Below, one piece after another: positions 42,936-51,757 of a DNA stretch of 64,000 nucleotides. The translations under genes were made by a program, and so were the position numbers. Position 1 is the first letter of the stretch. Each line of letters opens with the position of its first letter. The stretch is from Pandoraea anapnoica. GTDB lineage: Bacteria; Pseudomonadota; Gammaproteobacteria; Burkholderiales; Burkholderiaceae. The DNA lies in NCBI RefSeq assembly GCF_902459765.1, contig NZ_CABPSP010000016.1:104500-168499 (forward strand), given 5' to 3'. The notes beneath the pieces are model-generated. The model saw nothing but the letters and a program-made list of their open reading frames with translations, did no database searches and was not told the DNA's origin.

Positions 42936-43431
42936 TTACCCCAACGCCAAGATCCGTAGTCGGGCCACTATGAAATATCTACGCAATGCTAGCGTCCGTG
43001 ACGAGAAATGCATCGGTAGAGCGATGTGAGTAGAGGTGCCGTCGCGAATTGACGATATTCGACCATTTACCCACCATACTTCGTCGTTTTCGGAGCAAAG
43101 GTGCGGTGGTTCAATTTTCCATCCATGGAAAACATCATTTTTCATCGGCACTCCGAAGAACGTGCTTCCTACGGGCACTTTGCATTGCTGTATAGCAGAC
43201 TTGCCAGTGGCATCTATGTGGATATCCGCCGTCTTGATGTGAATTGACTTGGGGGCGTGTGTGATCACGGATTCCAACATAGTCAGATCTGCCATTTTGT
43301 GAGCCCCGAAACTGTCGCGAAAAGAATGCCTCTTCGCAGCGCTGGCGCGCATCTCTAAGTCCTCGCTTGGGAAGAGGGCAAGGATTTTGGCAATCCGTGG
43401 GGGGGGGGCGGTCTCTCTGACGTTGTTGCAT
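42936..43431 (-). CDS. Hypothetical protein interrupted by a C10 tract (out of frame in this sequence)
   Basis: Downstream of residue 12 the protein-like frame reads 'RIAKILALFPSEDLEMRASAAKRHSFRDSFGAHKMADLTMLESVITHAPKS', continuing to 42936. The only nearby ATG (43431, MQQRQRDRPP) is separated from it by ten C (43399-43408). With ten C the start frame goes off into a different reading; with nine or twelve C the two halves join into 164 residues. As it stands translation would need an internal start such as the ATG at 43295. Function unknown. Confidence 0.4.
43399..43408. repeat. G10 tract (C10 in the minus-strand ORF)
   Basis: Ten G on the plus strand inside the minus-strand ORF 42936-43431. 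The current length puts the start ATG out of frame with the longer protein-like frame; nine or twelve would fuse them. Confidence 0.9.
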
Positions 43432-43515
43432 CGTCAGCGAGACGCCGCAACCTGTGATGCACGCCTTTATCCGTCGGGTGGTCGCTCGGAAACCATATGT
43501 TCGCGATCCAATGAC

Positions 43516-43911
43516 TCAATACCGACGTTGGGGGCCTGGGCCGAACCGTCCACGCCCCCGGTCGTAGCGATCATCGTGCCATCTGGGGTCGGGGCCGTGA
43601 TGGCGATTCCACTCCTCTCGGTCCCAGTAGCGGCGCCCGTCCCAATATCGGTCGCCATGCCAACCGATGGAAATCGAGAGGGTCGGTGCGACGTATGGCG
43701 CTGGTACGGGTTGGTAGATCACCGGCGGGGGCGCATAACTAGGAACCGGTGCCACATAAACCGGCGGTGGCTGGTATATCACTGCAGGGGGGGCGTATGC
43801 CGGCAAGGGAACCCCGATCGCTATTCCAACGTCAGTGTGAGCCATAGCCGCGTAGCTCACGAATGACATCGCGAGGGCCCCGACAAGGTGTTTCAGTCTC
43901 GAGTTAATCAT
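43516..43911 (-). CDS. Proline-rich exported protein (PXPV-type repeats)
   Basis: 131 residues. A signal peptide ('MINSRLKHLVGALAMSFVSYAAMA') is followed by a Pro/Tyr-rich stretch of repeated 'PAVIYQPPPVYVAP' units, then 'SIGWHGDRYWDGRRYWDREEWNRHH' and an Arg/Gly/Asp-rich tail. This architecture is common among small envelope-associated proteins of Burkholderiaceae; function unknown. A C7 run encodes part of the first repeat. Confidence 0.75.
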   Translation of the reverse strand: MINSRLKHLVGALAMSFVSYAAMAHTDVGIAIGVPLPAYAPPAVIYQPPPVYVAPVPSYAPPPVIYQPVPAPYVAPTLSISIGWHGDRYWDGRRYWDREEWNRHHGPDPRWHDDRYDRGRGRFGPGPQRRY

Positions 43912-44008
43912 CGTTTCGCATCCAAAAGCGTTTGTACGAAGTGCCTGGGTAGAGTCTGCGGCGCCAGTGCACGGCCGCCTTGCATGCGCTGTTGCATGCC
44001 TTCACATT

Positions 44009-44242
44009 CTAGTAATTGGTAAGTTCAATCCATTCGTCGACTGCAAACTCATAGTCGGAGACAAGCTCGTGTAGGGCTGGCATCTCCTTTTGAATCGTCT
44101 GGTGGCTATAGACGAAAGCCGCCAGAAGAATGCCAACAATCAAAGCGATCGGTACCCTAAGTCTCGTCGTGGCAGCGAGAAAATGGCGCTTAGAAATTCT
44201 CAAGGCGAGTAGTGGTGCGCATGAAATTTTGGCCTGCACCAT
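44009..44242 (-). CDS. Small single-pass membrane protein
   Basis: 77 residues: a basic N-terminus, one hydrophobic helix ('VPIALIVGILLAAFVYS') and an acidic tail ('MPALHELVSDYEFAVDEWIELTNY'). The ATG at 44242 has only a weak ACGGAA site. The family is not recognised. The size and topology are like small stress or assembly proteins. Confidence 0.5.
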   Translation of the reverse strand: MVQAKISCAPLLALRISKRHFLAATTRLRVPIALIVGILLAAFVYSHQTIQKEMPALHELVSDYEFAVDEWIELTNY

Positions 44243-44738
44243 TTCCGTCTGGGGATGCGATGTGATCGGCGCTTGATGCGCAAAAAAAGCAAGCTATTGG
44301 CGTCCTGGCATTTCTCTGGCTGCGTATTCCACTATGTCCTGACGAATGCAGTGAGTCGAATCCCGCATGTTTGCTTCGCGTGCCGGTCCACTTGCGTAGG
44401 GTAGCCGTGGATTCGGTTTGCTGGACCACTGTTGCTTCGCTGTGTGTACGCATGAGCGCCATTTCAACCGCAGATGCGTTGATTTCAAAACTATTGAGCG
44501 GGAGAGATTCGGGCTCGCCAGTCCAAGAGGAGACCGGATAGCGTTCTTGTTGAGTCGAGGGAGGTTCAGTTTGACTCTCCTCGAAACCGAACACGACCAT
44601 ATTCAAGGGGGGGCGGCACTTTCGTGCGAACTGTTGAAAATCCGGAAATTGAGGCTTCCCTTATGTCTGACGGTCTGAATGATTGATATATATCCTCAGG
44701 AAGCGAATCCGTGTGATGTCAGGGGATTTGAGCGCGCT
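44243..44738. other. Region without a confident gene; possible minus-strand ORF
   Basis: A minus-strand frame from about 44600 to 44190 ('SLPLNSFEINASAVEMALMRTHSEATVVQQTESTATLRKW') has protein-like composition but no ribosome site, and overlaps the next small gene by about 50 bases. A G7 tract lies at about 44607, just outside its start. I leave it undecided. Confidence 0.3.
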
Positions 44739-45224
44739 ATGCGGGGAGGGCATATGTTGCAAACATTGGTCGGTGTATCAACTGCAGTCTCGCTCTGGCG
44801 GAAGATCGGCGATTGCCTGCATAGGCGAGCATCGGCGCTTGTTCTCGTTCGAATGCTGAGATCGCCGAGCAATAGCTTTCCTTTAGGGTGGCCCTACGGG
44901 AACGTTAGCGCTTGGCGAGTCGCCGAATTGTGTATTGATACGACGTGCCGATTGCGTCCCGACATACTCGCAAGTGCCAATGAGAGCCGATCTCATCCGA
45001 TATTGCTTGCTGCGGCGGCGATCGCTACGGGACTCACTATGATTGCTTCGCCTTGCGAGGACGATTTGCGACGTCTCGTGGCCGTCACACTCATTCGGTT
45101 TGAGGATCCGATCGCAGTCCTGAAGGTAACCTCAAAACTGAATAATGTTGACCGCTGGCTGATGGAATATATCGAAGCTGTAATGGCTGGGGGTGTTTAC
45201 GACGTAGTTTCCGTTGACGTTTGA
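44739..45224 (+). CDS. Hypothetical protein
   Basis: About 161 residues (starts possible at 44679, 44739 or 44754; the last follows GGGGAGGG but very closely). The sequence 'LVGVSTAVSLWRKIGDCLHRRASALVLVRML' then 'NVSAWRVAELCIDTTCRLRPDILASANESRSHPILLAAAAIATGLTMIASPCEDDLRRLVAVTLIRFEDPIAVLKV' is regular, soluble and helical. No known domain is recognised. It lies 65 bases upstream of the serine hydrolase on the same strand. Confidence 0.55.
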   Translation: MRGGHMLQTLVGVSTAVSLWRKIGDCLHRRASALVLVRMLRSPSNSFPLGWPYGNVSAWRVAELCIDTTCRLRPDILASANESRSHPILLAAAAIATGLTMIASPCEDDLRRLVAVTLIRFEDPIAVLKVTSKLNNVDRWLMEYIEAVMAGGVYDVVSVDV

Positions 45225-45288
45225 GGAGGATCGGGCACGGGGGATTGACGGTGTGTAATTGACCAATAAATTGACGTGAGGAGACAGA

Positions 45289-46671
45289 ATGTTCGAGAAG
45301 AGAAATGTGTTGGGATCGTCGCTGCACACGATGCGCGAAGGGCTGGCGCAATCGTCGCCTTGTGCGCGAAATGTGATTACGGGAGCGCTTGCCGCAGTGG
45401 CCATGGGAATTTCAATTTCCGCAATGGCGAGTGCTCCGGTGGACAATGCAGAGCTAAATCCGACCAGTTGGATGCAGGGCTCGCCGCCTAGCCCGGATGC
45501 ATCGATTACGCTCGATAACGGTGGGTTCGTCTACCCCAAGAATCGTTGGAGTTTCTCAAACATGCGCCGGCTGATGCCGTCTGCCAACGTGTGGCGAGGA
45601 GACGGCCAACCGTCCCCCCTCGTTCGCTCGCAACACATCAGCTCACCCATTGGAGATGTCACTTTTGCCGACTTGAATGGCGTTCGTCACAAGTTCTCTG
45701 ATCTGATGCAAGTGACTGATGCCGATGGCATCATCGTGCTACACAAGGGGAAAGTTGTGTACGAGGAATATGCCGGCGTGTTGAAAAGCGAAATGCCACA
45801 CGCCGTCATGTCCGTGACGAAATCCATCGTCGGCACGATAGCTGCGATGCTGGTCGAGGATGGGCGTCTCGATGCAGACGCTCAAGTCACCCAGTACGTT
45901 CCTGAGTTGGCTGGTAGTGCTTTCGATGGTGCGACGGTTCGACAGGTCATGGACATGACGATCGGCGTTCAGTATTCGGAGCAGTACAGCGATCCGTCTG
46001 CCCAAATCTGGGCCTATTTTCGAGCTGCTGGTGTTATCAAACGCCCGGACGGCTATGTTGGCCCAACGAACCTGTACGACTTCCTCAAGACCCTGAAACG
46101 CAATGGCGAGCACGGTGCGGCATTTGCGTACAAGACGCCCGACGCTGAAGTCCTGGGTTGGATAATCAAGCGCTCAACCGGCCGTCCGTTGTCGGAGTTG
46201 GTCTCAGCAATGATTTGGCAGCCAATGGGGGCGCAGGACGACGCCTACTTTGATGTCGATAGTCAAGGGACCGAATGTGCTGGGGGAGGCTTCAACGCAA
46301 CGTTACGTGATCTCGCGCGGTTCGGGGAGGTGATGCGCAACGAGGGGCGCTACAACGGCCGCCAAATTGTGCCCGCACGTGTGGTCGCTGAAATCCGTGG
46401 TGGCGGGGATCGCGGGAAATTTGCGATGGCCGGCTTCAAGACACTGCCGGGGTGGAGTTATAAGGACATGTGGTGGGTTTCTGGCGATGATCATGGTGCA
46501 TACGAGGCTCGAGGGATATTTGGGCAGGCCATCTATGTGGATCCCGAGGCTGAAATGACGATAGTGCGTCTCGCATCGACCAAGTTGCCGGCGAATGGCG
46601 CCAATGACTGGATCACTTTGCCGGCTTTTCGAGCGGTAGGTGAGTTCCTAATGGCGGCAAAGTCGGAATAA
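45289..46671 (+). CDS. Exported serine hydrolase, beta-lactamase/NylB type
   Basis: A 460-residue penicillin-binding-protein-like serine hydrolase. The nucleophile is in 'HAVMSVTKSIVGTIAAMLVEDGRL' (SxxK), and the Tyr motif and the substrate pocket ('ARGIFGQAIYVDPEAEMTIVRLAS') resemble 6-aminohexanoate-dimer hydrolases. The N-terminus has a long export signal ending 'MGISISAMASAPV', preceded by a 35-residue basic stretch. GGAG precedes the ATG. Possible substrates are esters, small cyclic amides or beta-lactams. It is followed by a convergent SDR. Confidence 0.88.
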   Translation: MFEKRNVLGSSLHTMREGLAQSSPCARNVITGALAAVAMGISISAMASAPVDNAELNPTSWMQGSPPSPDASITLDNGGFVYPKNRWSFSNMRRLMPSANVWRGDGQPSPLVRSQHISSPIGDVTFADLNGVRHKFSDLMQVTDADGIIVLHKGKVVYEEYAGVLKSEMPHAVMSVTKSIVGTIAAMLVEDGRLDADAQVTQYVPELAGSAFDGATVRQVMDMTIGVQYSEQYSDPSAQIWAYFRAAGVIKRPDGYVGPTNLYDFLKTLKRNGEHGAAFAYKTPDAEVLGWIIKRSTGRPLSELVSAMIWQPMGAQDDAYFDVDSQGTECAGGGFNATLRDLARFGEVMRNEGRYNGRQIVPARVVAEIRGGGDRGKFAMAGFKTLPGWSYKDMWWVSGDDHGAYEARGIFGQAIYVDPEAEMTIVRLASTKLPANGANDWITLPAFRAVGEFLMAAKSE

Positions 46672-46736
46672 CTGCAGTTGTGGTCCGATGGCGGTGGCCC
46701 CCTCGCGGGCCACCGCACATTCTTTGGGAAAGGGTT

Positions 46737-47471
46737 TTATGCCGCTTGTCGTGTGGCGGCGAGCGTGATCTCCCGAACGCACACGTGCTGGGGTTGTGCG
46801 TATGCGTATGCAATGACATTGGCGACATCGTCCGCGCTCAGGACGATACCTCCCATCTCTCTCTTCCAATTGGCGTAGTCTGACTTGATTGCCTCATTGG
46901 TTGTGTGGCTAAGCAACTCGGTTTCGACTGCGCCGGGTTCGACTGTGACGACGCGAACGTTGTGTTGCGAGAGCTCCTCACGAAGATTCTCGGACATTCC
47001 CGTCACGGCAAATTTGGTACCTACATACACTGCGTGATTCGGGAAGCTCTTCCGACCGGCGATTGAACTGACGTTGATTATAGTGCCGCGCTGACGGGTG
47101 ATCATTCCCTGCGTTACGGCGTGAACGCCATTCAGTACGCCGCGAACATTAACGTCAATCATGCGATCCCATTCTTCGGGCGCCTGGTTCGCGACGTCGC
47201 CAAGTAACATAACTCCAGCGTTGTTCACGAGGCAGTCGACAGGTCCAAAGCGCGCTTCGGCTTGTGTGACTGCATTCATGTAGGCCTGTCGATCTGTCAC
47301 GTCGACGCTTACGATCATTGTTTGTGGCCCGGCTAACGTGCACATCGGTTCCGTGCGACGGGCCATGAGCAGAAGAGGGTGCCCCATGGCGGAGAACTTG
47401 GCGGCGGTGGCGAGTCCAATGCCAGAGCTCGCTCCGGTAATTGCAATAAGGGGAAGCAAGGTTGTCGTCAT
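46737..47471 (-). CDS. SDR-family oxidoreductase (YdfG-like)
   Basis: A 244-residue classical short-chain dehydrogenase. Cofactor loop 'AITGASSGIGLATAAKFSAMGHPLLLMARR', then 'DCLVNNAGVMLLGDVANQ', catalytic Ser in 'IINVSSIAGRKSFPNHAVYVGTKFAVTGM' and YVGTK for Tyr/Lys. The end 'VDDVANVIAYAYAQP'-type segment (SADDVANVIAYAYAQPQHV) is usual in the YdfG/serine dehydrogenase group. The start at 47471 follows AAGGA. It is divergent from the LysR gene at 47594, which is its most likely regulator. Confidence 0.93.
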   Translation of the reverse strand: MTTTLLPLIAITGASSGIGLATAAKFSAMGHPLLLMARRTEPMCTLAGPQTMIVSVDVTDRQAYMNAVTQAEARFGPVDCLVNNAGVMLLGDVANQAPEEWDRMIDVNVRGVLNGVHAVTQGMITRQRGTIINVSSIAGRKSFPNHAVYVGTKFAVTGMSENLREELSQHNVRVVTVEPGAVETELLSHTTNEAIKSDYANWKREMGGIVLSADDVANVIAYAYAQPQHVCVREITLAATRQAA

Positions 47472-47593
47472 GCTGAGCGGTTCCTTGTTGGAGATCATTT
47501 CGGTACGAAGCGTGCCGAAGTCTATTGAATCCACCTCCCGTTGAGAAATGGAGAATTCTTGTAGTATGCATAATTCAAATTTATGGATTGTTT

Positions 47594-48400
47594 ATGGAGT
47601 ATCGGCACCTCCGTGCATTTATCGCAGTTTTTGAGGAGCGCAATATCACGGCTGCAGCGCATCGCATGCATCTGACGCAGCCGGCGATATCCAACTGCAT
47701 CAAGCAGTTGGAGCAAACGCTCGGCGTGTCGCTGTTTTCGCGAGAGGCGCGTGGCGTAGGCGTGACAACTGACGGGCGTAGCCTGTATCCGCAAGCGAAG
47801 AGGATGGTTGCCGACATCGAGCGCCTGCGCATACGCTTTCATTCCGGCCGTGCAGCGACGGTGCTTGAGATGGGGGTTGGGAGCGACGTCTCGGGCGGCA
47901 TGTTGAGTTCATTTGTCCAGCGCGTTGAGCGGCATCTCCTGTCCGTATCGCTTCACGTGCGCGAAGGATGCGAAGGGGAAATCCGACTCGAAAGTGAGGA
48001 GCGGCGCTGTGAAGGAGAGTTGTTCACTTCCTTGTGGGTCGAGCCTTATGTTCTCGCCTACGCGCTTGGCTTGGACTTTGGGGGCTCGGGCGAGAGCTTC
48101 ATCCGTTCTCGCTGGGTGACTTGCCCATCACACCCGACGCATCAGCAGTTGCTCCCCTTTTACGGCGAGGCTGGTGAAAATGCTGTCGCGCAGGCAACAT
48201 CGTTGCGGCGCACCCTGGACTTGGTCGCGGCCGGGGCGGGAGTCGCAATTGTTCCTCGTTCGCTGGTGATGGAGAGGCGGGGCGTCGGCGCAAAATTAAT
48301 ACCTAGCATGGCAATTTCTCGGCGTGTAGGACTCTGCATTGGGGCCCAAGCGCTTCGTAATCCACATATCTCGAGACTTTATGAGACTGTCGTCGAGTGA
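47594..48400 (+). CDS. LysR-family regulator with reduced effector domain
   Basis: 268 residues. The N-terminal HTH is typical ('MEYRHLRAFIAVFEERNITAAAHRMHLTQPAISNCIKQLEQTLGVSLF'). The effector part is about 30 residues shorter than usual and begins 'LEMGVGSDVSGGML'. It shares the patterns 'LWVEPYVLA', 'WVTCPSHPTHQQLL' and 'LDLVAAGAGVAIVPRSLV' with the regulator at 59603, so the two are paralogues. It is probably autoregulated and controls the divergent SDR. Confidence 0.9.
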   Translation: MEYRHLRAFIAVFEERNITAAAHRMHLTQPAISNCIKQLEQTLGVSLFSREARGVGVTTDGRSLYPQAKRMVADIERLRIRFHSGRAATVLEMGVGSDVSGGMLSSFVQRVERHLLSVSLHVREGCEGEIRLESEERRCEGELFTSLWVEPYVLAYALGLDFGGSGESFIRSRWVTCPSHPTHQQLLPFYGEAGENAVAQATSLRRTLDLVAAGAGVAIVPRSLVMERRGVGAKLIPSMAISRRVGLCIGAQALRNPHISRLYETVVE

Positions 48401-48529
48401 GCCCCAGTGGGTGGGCTCTATGTGAGATTTCCCGCAATCTAGGTCGAGGCGCCAAATGGCGGGCTTATGTTGCAGATACTATCCGTCGTTGTTGTTGGTG
48501 TGTCCGCATGTTCCTCTGGAACCTTAATA

Positions 48530-48562
48530 GAAGTCGCCAAATTTTGGTGACTTCTTTTTTTT
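48530..48562 (+). terminator. Intrinsic terminator
   Basis: GAAGTCGCCA / TGGTGACTTC, a 10-bp stem with one G-T pair, followed by T8. It lies 130 bases past the LysR stop and separates it from aqpZ. Confidence 0.88.
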
Positions 48563-48725
48563 GAGGCGTGCTGCTACGGATCAAACATCTTTGCTTGTTT
48601 GTGAAATATGGCAGTTGGGAAATGAGCGTCAAATCAGGGCGAACGAGCAGTGCGGAATAGCTCAGTGCCGGCTGACGAACTGGTTGGGCGCTGAGGTAGG
48701 CGAATCCTATATCTACGGAGGAATC

Positions 48726-49418
48726 ATGCTTCGACGTATGCTGGCAGAGAGCTTTGGGACGTTTTGGCTGGTCTTTGGTGGTTGCGGAAGTGCCGTATTG
48801 GCGGCGGCATTTCCTTCGCTTGGAATTGGATTTTCTGGAGTGGCGCTTGCGTTTGGCTTGACCGTACTGACGATGGCGTATGCCGTTGGGCATCTCTCCG
48901 GAGGGCATTTCAATCCCGCGGTTACGGTCGGTCAATGGGCGGGAGGGCTGTTTCCGGTGAAGGATATTCTTCCCTATGTGATCGCGCAGGTGGCAGGTGG
49001 GGCTGTTGCCGGCGGTGTGTTGTACCTGATCGCCAGCGGTGTGCCCGGGTTTGACGCATCGGCATCGGGGTTCGCCTCCAACGGGTATGGTGATCACTCC
49101 CCAGGCGGTTACGCTCTGAGTGCCTGTGTTGCCATTGAGTTTGTACTGACAGCATTTTTCGTAGTCATCATCAATGGGGTCGTTTCCCGTAAGTCACTCG
49201 CGTCCTTCGCTCCTATTCCGATTGGGTTGGCGCTAACGTTGATTCACTTGGTATCGATTCCTGTGACAAATACGTCAGTGAATCCCGCTCGCAGTACTGG
49301 GGTGGCCATATTCCAAGGTGGGTGGGCCGTCGATCAGCTTTGGATGTTCTGGTTGGTCCCCATTGTGGGGGGGGGAATTGGTGGCCTCATGTCGCGCGTG
49401 TTGCGCGCTACTGAGTAG
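48726..49418 (+). CDS. aqpZ: Aquaporin Z
   Basis: A 230-residue water channel with six membrane helices and both NPA half-helices ('[16 protein letters not shown]' and '[14 protein letters not shown]'). The selectivity-filter region and N-terminus ('[30 protein letters not shown]') match AqpZ closely. GGAGG precedes the ATG. Near the C-terminus nine consecutive G (49367-49375) encode Val-Gly-Gly-Gly ('[14 protein letters not shown]'). A change in tract length would replace the last 15 residues. Confidence 0.96.
   Translation: MLRRMLAESFGTFWLVFGGCGSAVLAAAFPSLGIGFSGVALAFGLTVLTMAYAVGHLSGGHFNPAVTVGQWAGGLFPVKDILPYVIAQVAGGAVAGGVLYLIASGVPGFDASASGFASNGYGDHSPGGYALSACVAIEFVLTAFFVVIINGVVSRKSLASFAPIPIGLALTLIHLVSIPVTNTSVNPARSTGVAIFQGGWAVDQLWMFWLVPIVGGGIGGLMSRVLRATE
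49367..49375 (+). repeat. G9 tract inside aqpZ
   Basis: Nine G coding for Val-Gly-Gly-Gly near the aquaporin C-terminus; the frame is intact at this length. Confidence 0.9.
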
Positions 49419-49475
49419 CGCCCGGATTAGAGAGCGGACCTCGCGAATTGCGTGGTCCGCGTAGGGGAAGGTGCG

Positions 49476-50444
49476 GTGGTTTGGCGAAGTCTGTTTTTGT
49501 GTTTCCTACTGTATTGCTCGGGCGCCGGTGCTCAGGAGGTTAACCTGCAAGGTGGCCTCATGCACCTTGAGCGCGATGATCTCGAGCATAGCTACGCGTG
49601 GAGCTTCGGCTATAGGCAGCCAATTTCGCCACTCATTTCTACGTCGTTTTCCTGGCATAACGAAGGGCACATTACGGACCACCATCGGGATGGATTCGGT
49701 GTGCAGCTTTGGGCCGGCAAGACAGGCATCTTTGGTGGGCTCGATGCGGGTGTCGGGTTTGGTCCGTACCGCTACTTTGATACCGTCGCAGTTGGTTCAA
49801 ATCGTGCCTATCGCAACCGCCATGGTGTCGGATTGATCTACAGCGCATACGTCGGATGGCCGTTCGCGAGGCGTTGGTCGGCAACCTTCCAGGGGGATTG
49901 GGTTCGTGCCAGTGAGGGTGTGAGAACGAACGCTTACACAATCGGACTTACGTATCGTTTTGCTGCGCTTCATCGAGACATGCGAGAACCTTCTCAGCGG
50001 CCGTCGATAGGTAGCAACACGCTATCGCTGCTCGGTGGCTTGTCGGTTGTAAATAGCCTTACGTCACAAAATGCAGGTGCTTATGCGATCGAGTTTCGCA
50101 GGAGCATGACTAGTTCTATGGACGGGACGTTGTCCCTACTACGTGAGGGGCGCAGTGACATCGGAGAGCGTCGCGGGGTAGCCGCACAGGTCTGGCTCCG
50201 AAAGGGGCTTGCGAATGATCGGTTGGCGTTGGGCCTAGGAATAGGGCCGTACGTGGCGTGGAAAAGATATCAGCCGAATCCAGAGGCATCCGGTCGGCAA
50301 AGTACAATCGCTGGCCTCTTGACGATGGCGGCTGATCTAAAGCCGTCTGAGCGTGTGTCCTTGAGTGCGTCATGGTCTAGAGTTGTGTCTCGAGCCGGGC
50401 GTGATAGTGACATCTTTCTGGCGGGTGTCGGGTTTCAGTTTTGA
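49476..50444 (+). CDS. Outer-membrane beta-barrel protein with internal duplication
   Basis: About 322 residues with a signal peptide ('SLFLCFLLYCSGAGA') and an all-beta mature part ending in Phe ('AGVGFQF'). The two halves resemble each other: 'HRDGFGVQLWAGKTGIFGGLDAGVGFGPYRYF' with 'RRGVAAQVWLRKGLANDRLALGLGIGPYVAW', and the end 'AYTIGLTYRF' with 'IFLAGVGFQF'. Each half could form one small barrel. Function unknown. The start is uncertain; I use GTG 49476. The stop overlaps the next ORF. Confidence 0.65.
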   Translation: MVWRSLFLCFLLYCSGAGAQEVNLQGGLMHLERDDLEHSYAWSFGYRQPISPLISTSFSWHNEGHITDHHRDGFGVQLWAGKTGIFGGLDAGVGFGPYRYFDTVAVGSNRAYRNRHGVGLIYSAYVGWPFARRWSATFQGDWVRASEGVRTNAYTIGLTYRFAALHRDMREPSQRPSIGSNTLSLLGGLSVVNSLTSQNAGAYAIEFRRSMTSSMDGTLSLLREGRSDIGERRGVAAQVWLRKGLANDRLALGLGIGPYVAWKRYQPNPEASGRQSTIAGLLTMAADLKPSERVSLSASWSRVVSRAGRDSDIFLAGVGFQF

Positions 50445-50452
50445 CCTCGGGC

Positions 50453-51193
50453 ATGAGTGAATTTATTCCCGGTGCGCATGCCGAAGGAGGCGTTGCGCCC
50501 TATGTTTCTGCGCTGAGTATCTGGTGCAAATGTGCACTTAACGATGCGCGCCAAGCGCAACAAGCGCGGACGGCGCCAGTCGTTGACGTAGAAGACTGGC
50601 TGATCGCGATGCTTAGGAAGCCCGGTGGGGCGGTGGGGGCCATTCTGAGGCAACTCGATGTTGACGCAAGTAAGCTGGAGCGGCATCTATGTGAGGCTGC
50701 TGCGCTCAACGTGAGAGAGTTACCAGAAGACGGTTCGGGCTTTTCCCGGCGGATTCGATTGCTACTGGAGTTGGCTTGGTTGAAAACTCAGATGGCCGAT
50801 AGACCATCGCAATCGATGTCGTCAGCGCATATATGGATGGCACTAGCGGATGCCCCACAGTTTCATGCGATCCCTTGGCAGGACGACGTGCAGACGTTGT
50901 CATCCATTGCGATTGCTAGAGCGTTGCCCTTCGTCTATGTGTGGCCTTGTGACTCCCTGCGCCGGCATGCTAAGGGCGTCAGAGATTGCTGCGTCAATTT
51001 ACCTCCTTGCGGAAGATTTATCAGCCATGAAAATGAAGTCGTTCACACTTGTTTGTGCCATCCTCATCGGCACATGGGGCCATTCCGGCGTGTCGGTCGG
51101 ACAAACGGTGCGACAGGCAAAAGGAAATCTCGTTTCGTCAGCCCAGCAACGTGCCATCAATGCGGGAATCGCCAAACTCAAGTTAAGTGGTGA
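50453..51193 (+). CDS. Orphan ClpV/TssH N-terminal-domain-like protein (C-terminus doubtful)
   Basis: Residues about 10-150 resemble the Clp-N domain of ClpV/TssH, the ATPase that recycles type VI sheaths: 'SALSIWCKCALNDARQAQQARTAPVVDVEDWLIAMLRKPGGAVGAILRQLDVDASKLERHLCEAAAL' and 'RIRLLLELAWLKTQMADRPSQSMSSAHIWMALADAP'. No AAA+ domains follow. The last 60 codons overlap the next gene in another frame and look non-coding. The true protein may therefore be a stand-alone N-domain, or a frameshifted remnant. No other type VI genes are in the window. Confidence 0.55.
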   Translation: MSEFIPGAHAEGGVAPYVSALSIWCKCALNDARQAQQARTAPVVDVEDWLIAMLRKPGGAVGAILRQLDVDASKLERHLCEAAALNVRELPEDGSGFSRRIRLLLELAWLKTQMADRPSQSMSSAHIWMALADAPQFHAIPWQDDVQTLSSIAIARALPFVYVWPCDSLRRHAKGVRDCCVNLPPCGRFISHENEVVHTCLCHPHRHMGPFRRVGRTNGATGKRKSRFVSPATCHQCGNRQTQVKW

Positions 51194-51482
51194 GCGTTCC
51201 GTGGCCCGAGAGTGGACCGAAGAAAAGCAGGTGGCCGAGTTCATTTGCCGCCCCGCGGCACTGCCGGCGTTAGCAAAGAAATTGAAAGGGGCGGACCGTG
51301 TCTTTCTTGGAAACAACGATCCTGAAAGTCTGTCGCTCGAAAGTACGACCAAGCTGGTTGGTGTTGGCCAAGCTCGCTTTGAGGGCGGATGGCGCGACTT
51401 TTCGTTCGAGTGTTTGATGGATGCGAAAACCGCCAAAGTGAAGAACTTCCAGATTACGCTCGTCCCGCTCGCCACAATCTAG
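51027..51482 (+). CDS. Periplasmic hypothetical protein
   Basis: 151 residues with a signal peptide ('MKMKSFTLVCAILIGTWGHSGVSVG'). The mature part has two Cys ('AEFICRPAAL' and 'FSFECLMDAKT') and a regular alpha/beta pattern ('GADRVFLGNNDPESLSLESTTKLVGVGQARFEGGWRDFSFECLM'). Function unknown. GGAAG lies 12 bases before the ATG. The start overlaps the doubtful tail of the Clp-N-like ORF, which suggests the latter really ends before 51027. Confidence 0.65.
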   Translation: MKMKSFTLVCAILIGTWGHSGVSVGQTVRQAKGNLVSSAQQRAINAGIAKLKLSGERSVAREWTEEKQVAEFICRPAALPALAKKLKGADRVFLGNNDPESLSLESTTKLVGVGQARFEGGWRDFSFECLMDAKTAKVKNFQITLVPLATI

Positions 51483-51757
51483 TCCGAAGCTTTGAAAGCT
51501 CAAGCAGCGTAGCTGCCCTCTGCTTCTCGCAGAGAGGTGTCCGAATTTATCCCCTTCCCGCAGTCAAAATAGAACGCCGCACTTCCATCGGTTCATCCAA
51601 ATAAGTTCCAAGAGGATACCGCCGAGTGACTTGATGCAGCTGATTTGACGCGAATTCAAACGCGAGCTTCGAAAATAAAAAGAATGAGTTTTGGGCTCAG
51701 CGGTACCTTGGTGCATACGATTGGAGTGCACTGCTGGGCGCGTTATCAGGAGAAAAC

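Noticed and set aside
30265-46000. Tyrosine or serine integrase for the island at tRNA-Arg
   Set aside because: No protein with RHRY or serine-recombinase motifs was found among the reading frames in this stretch.
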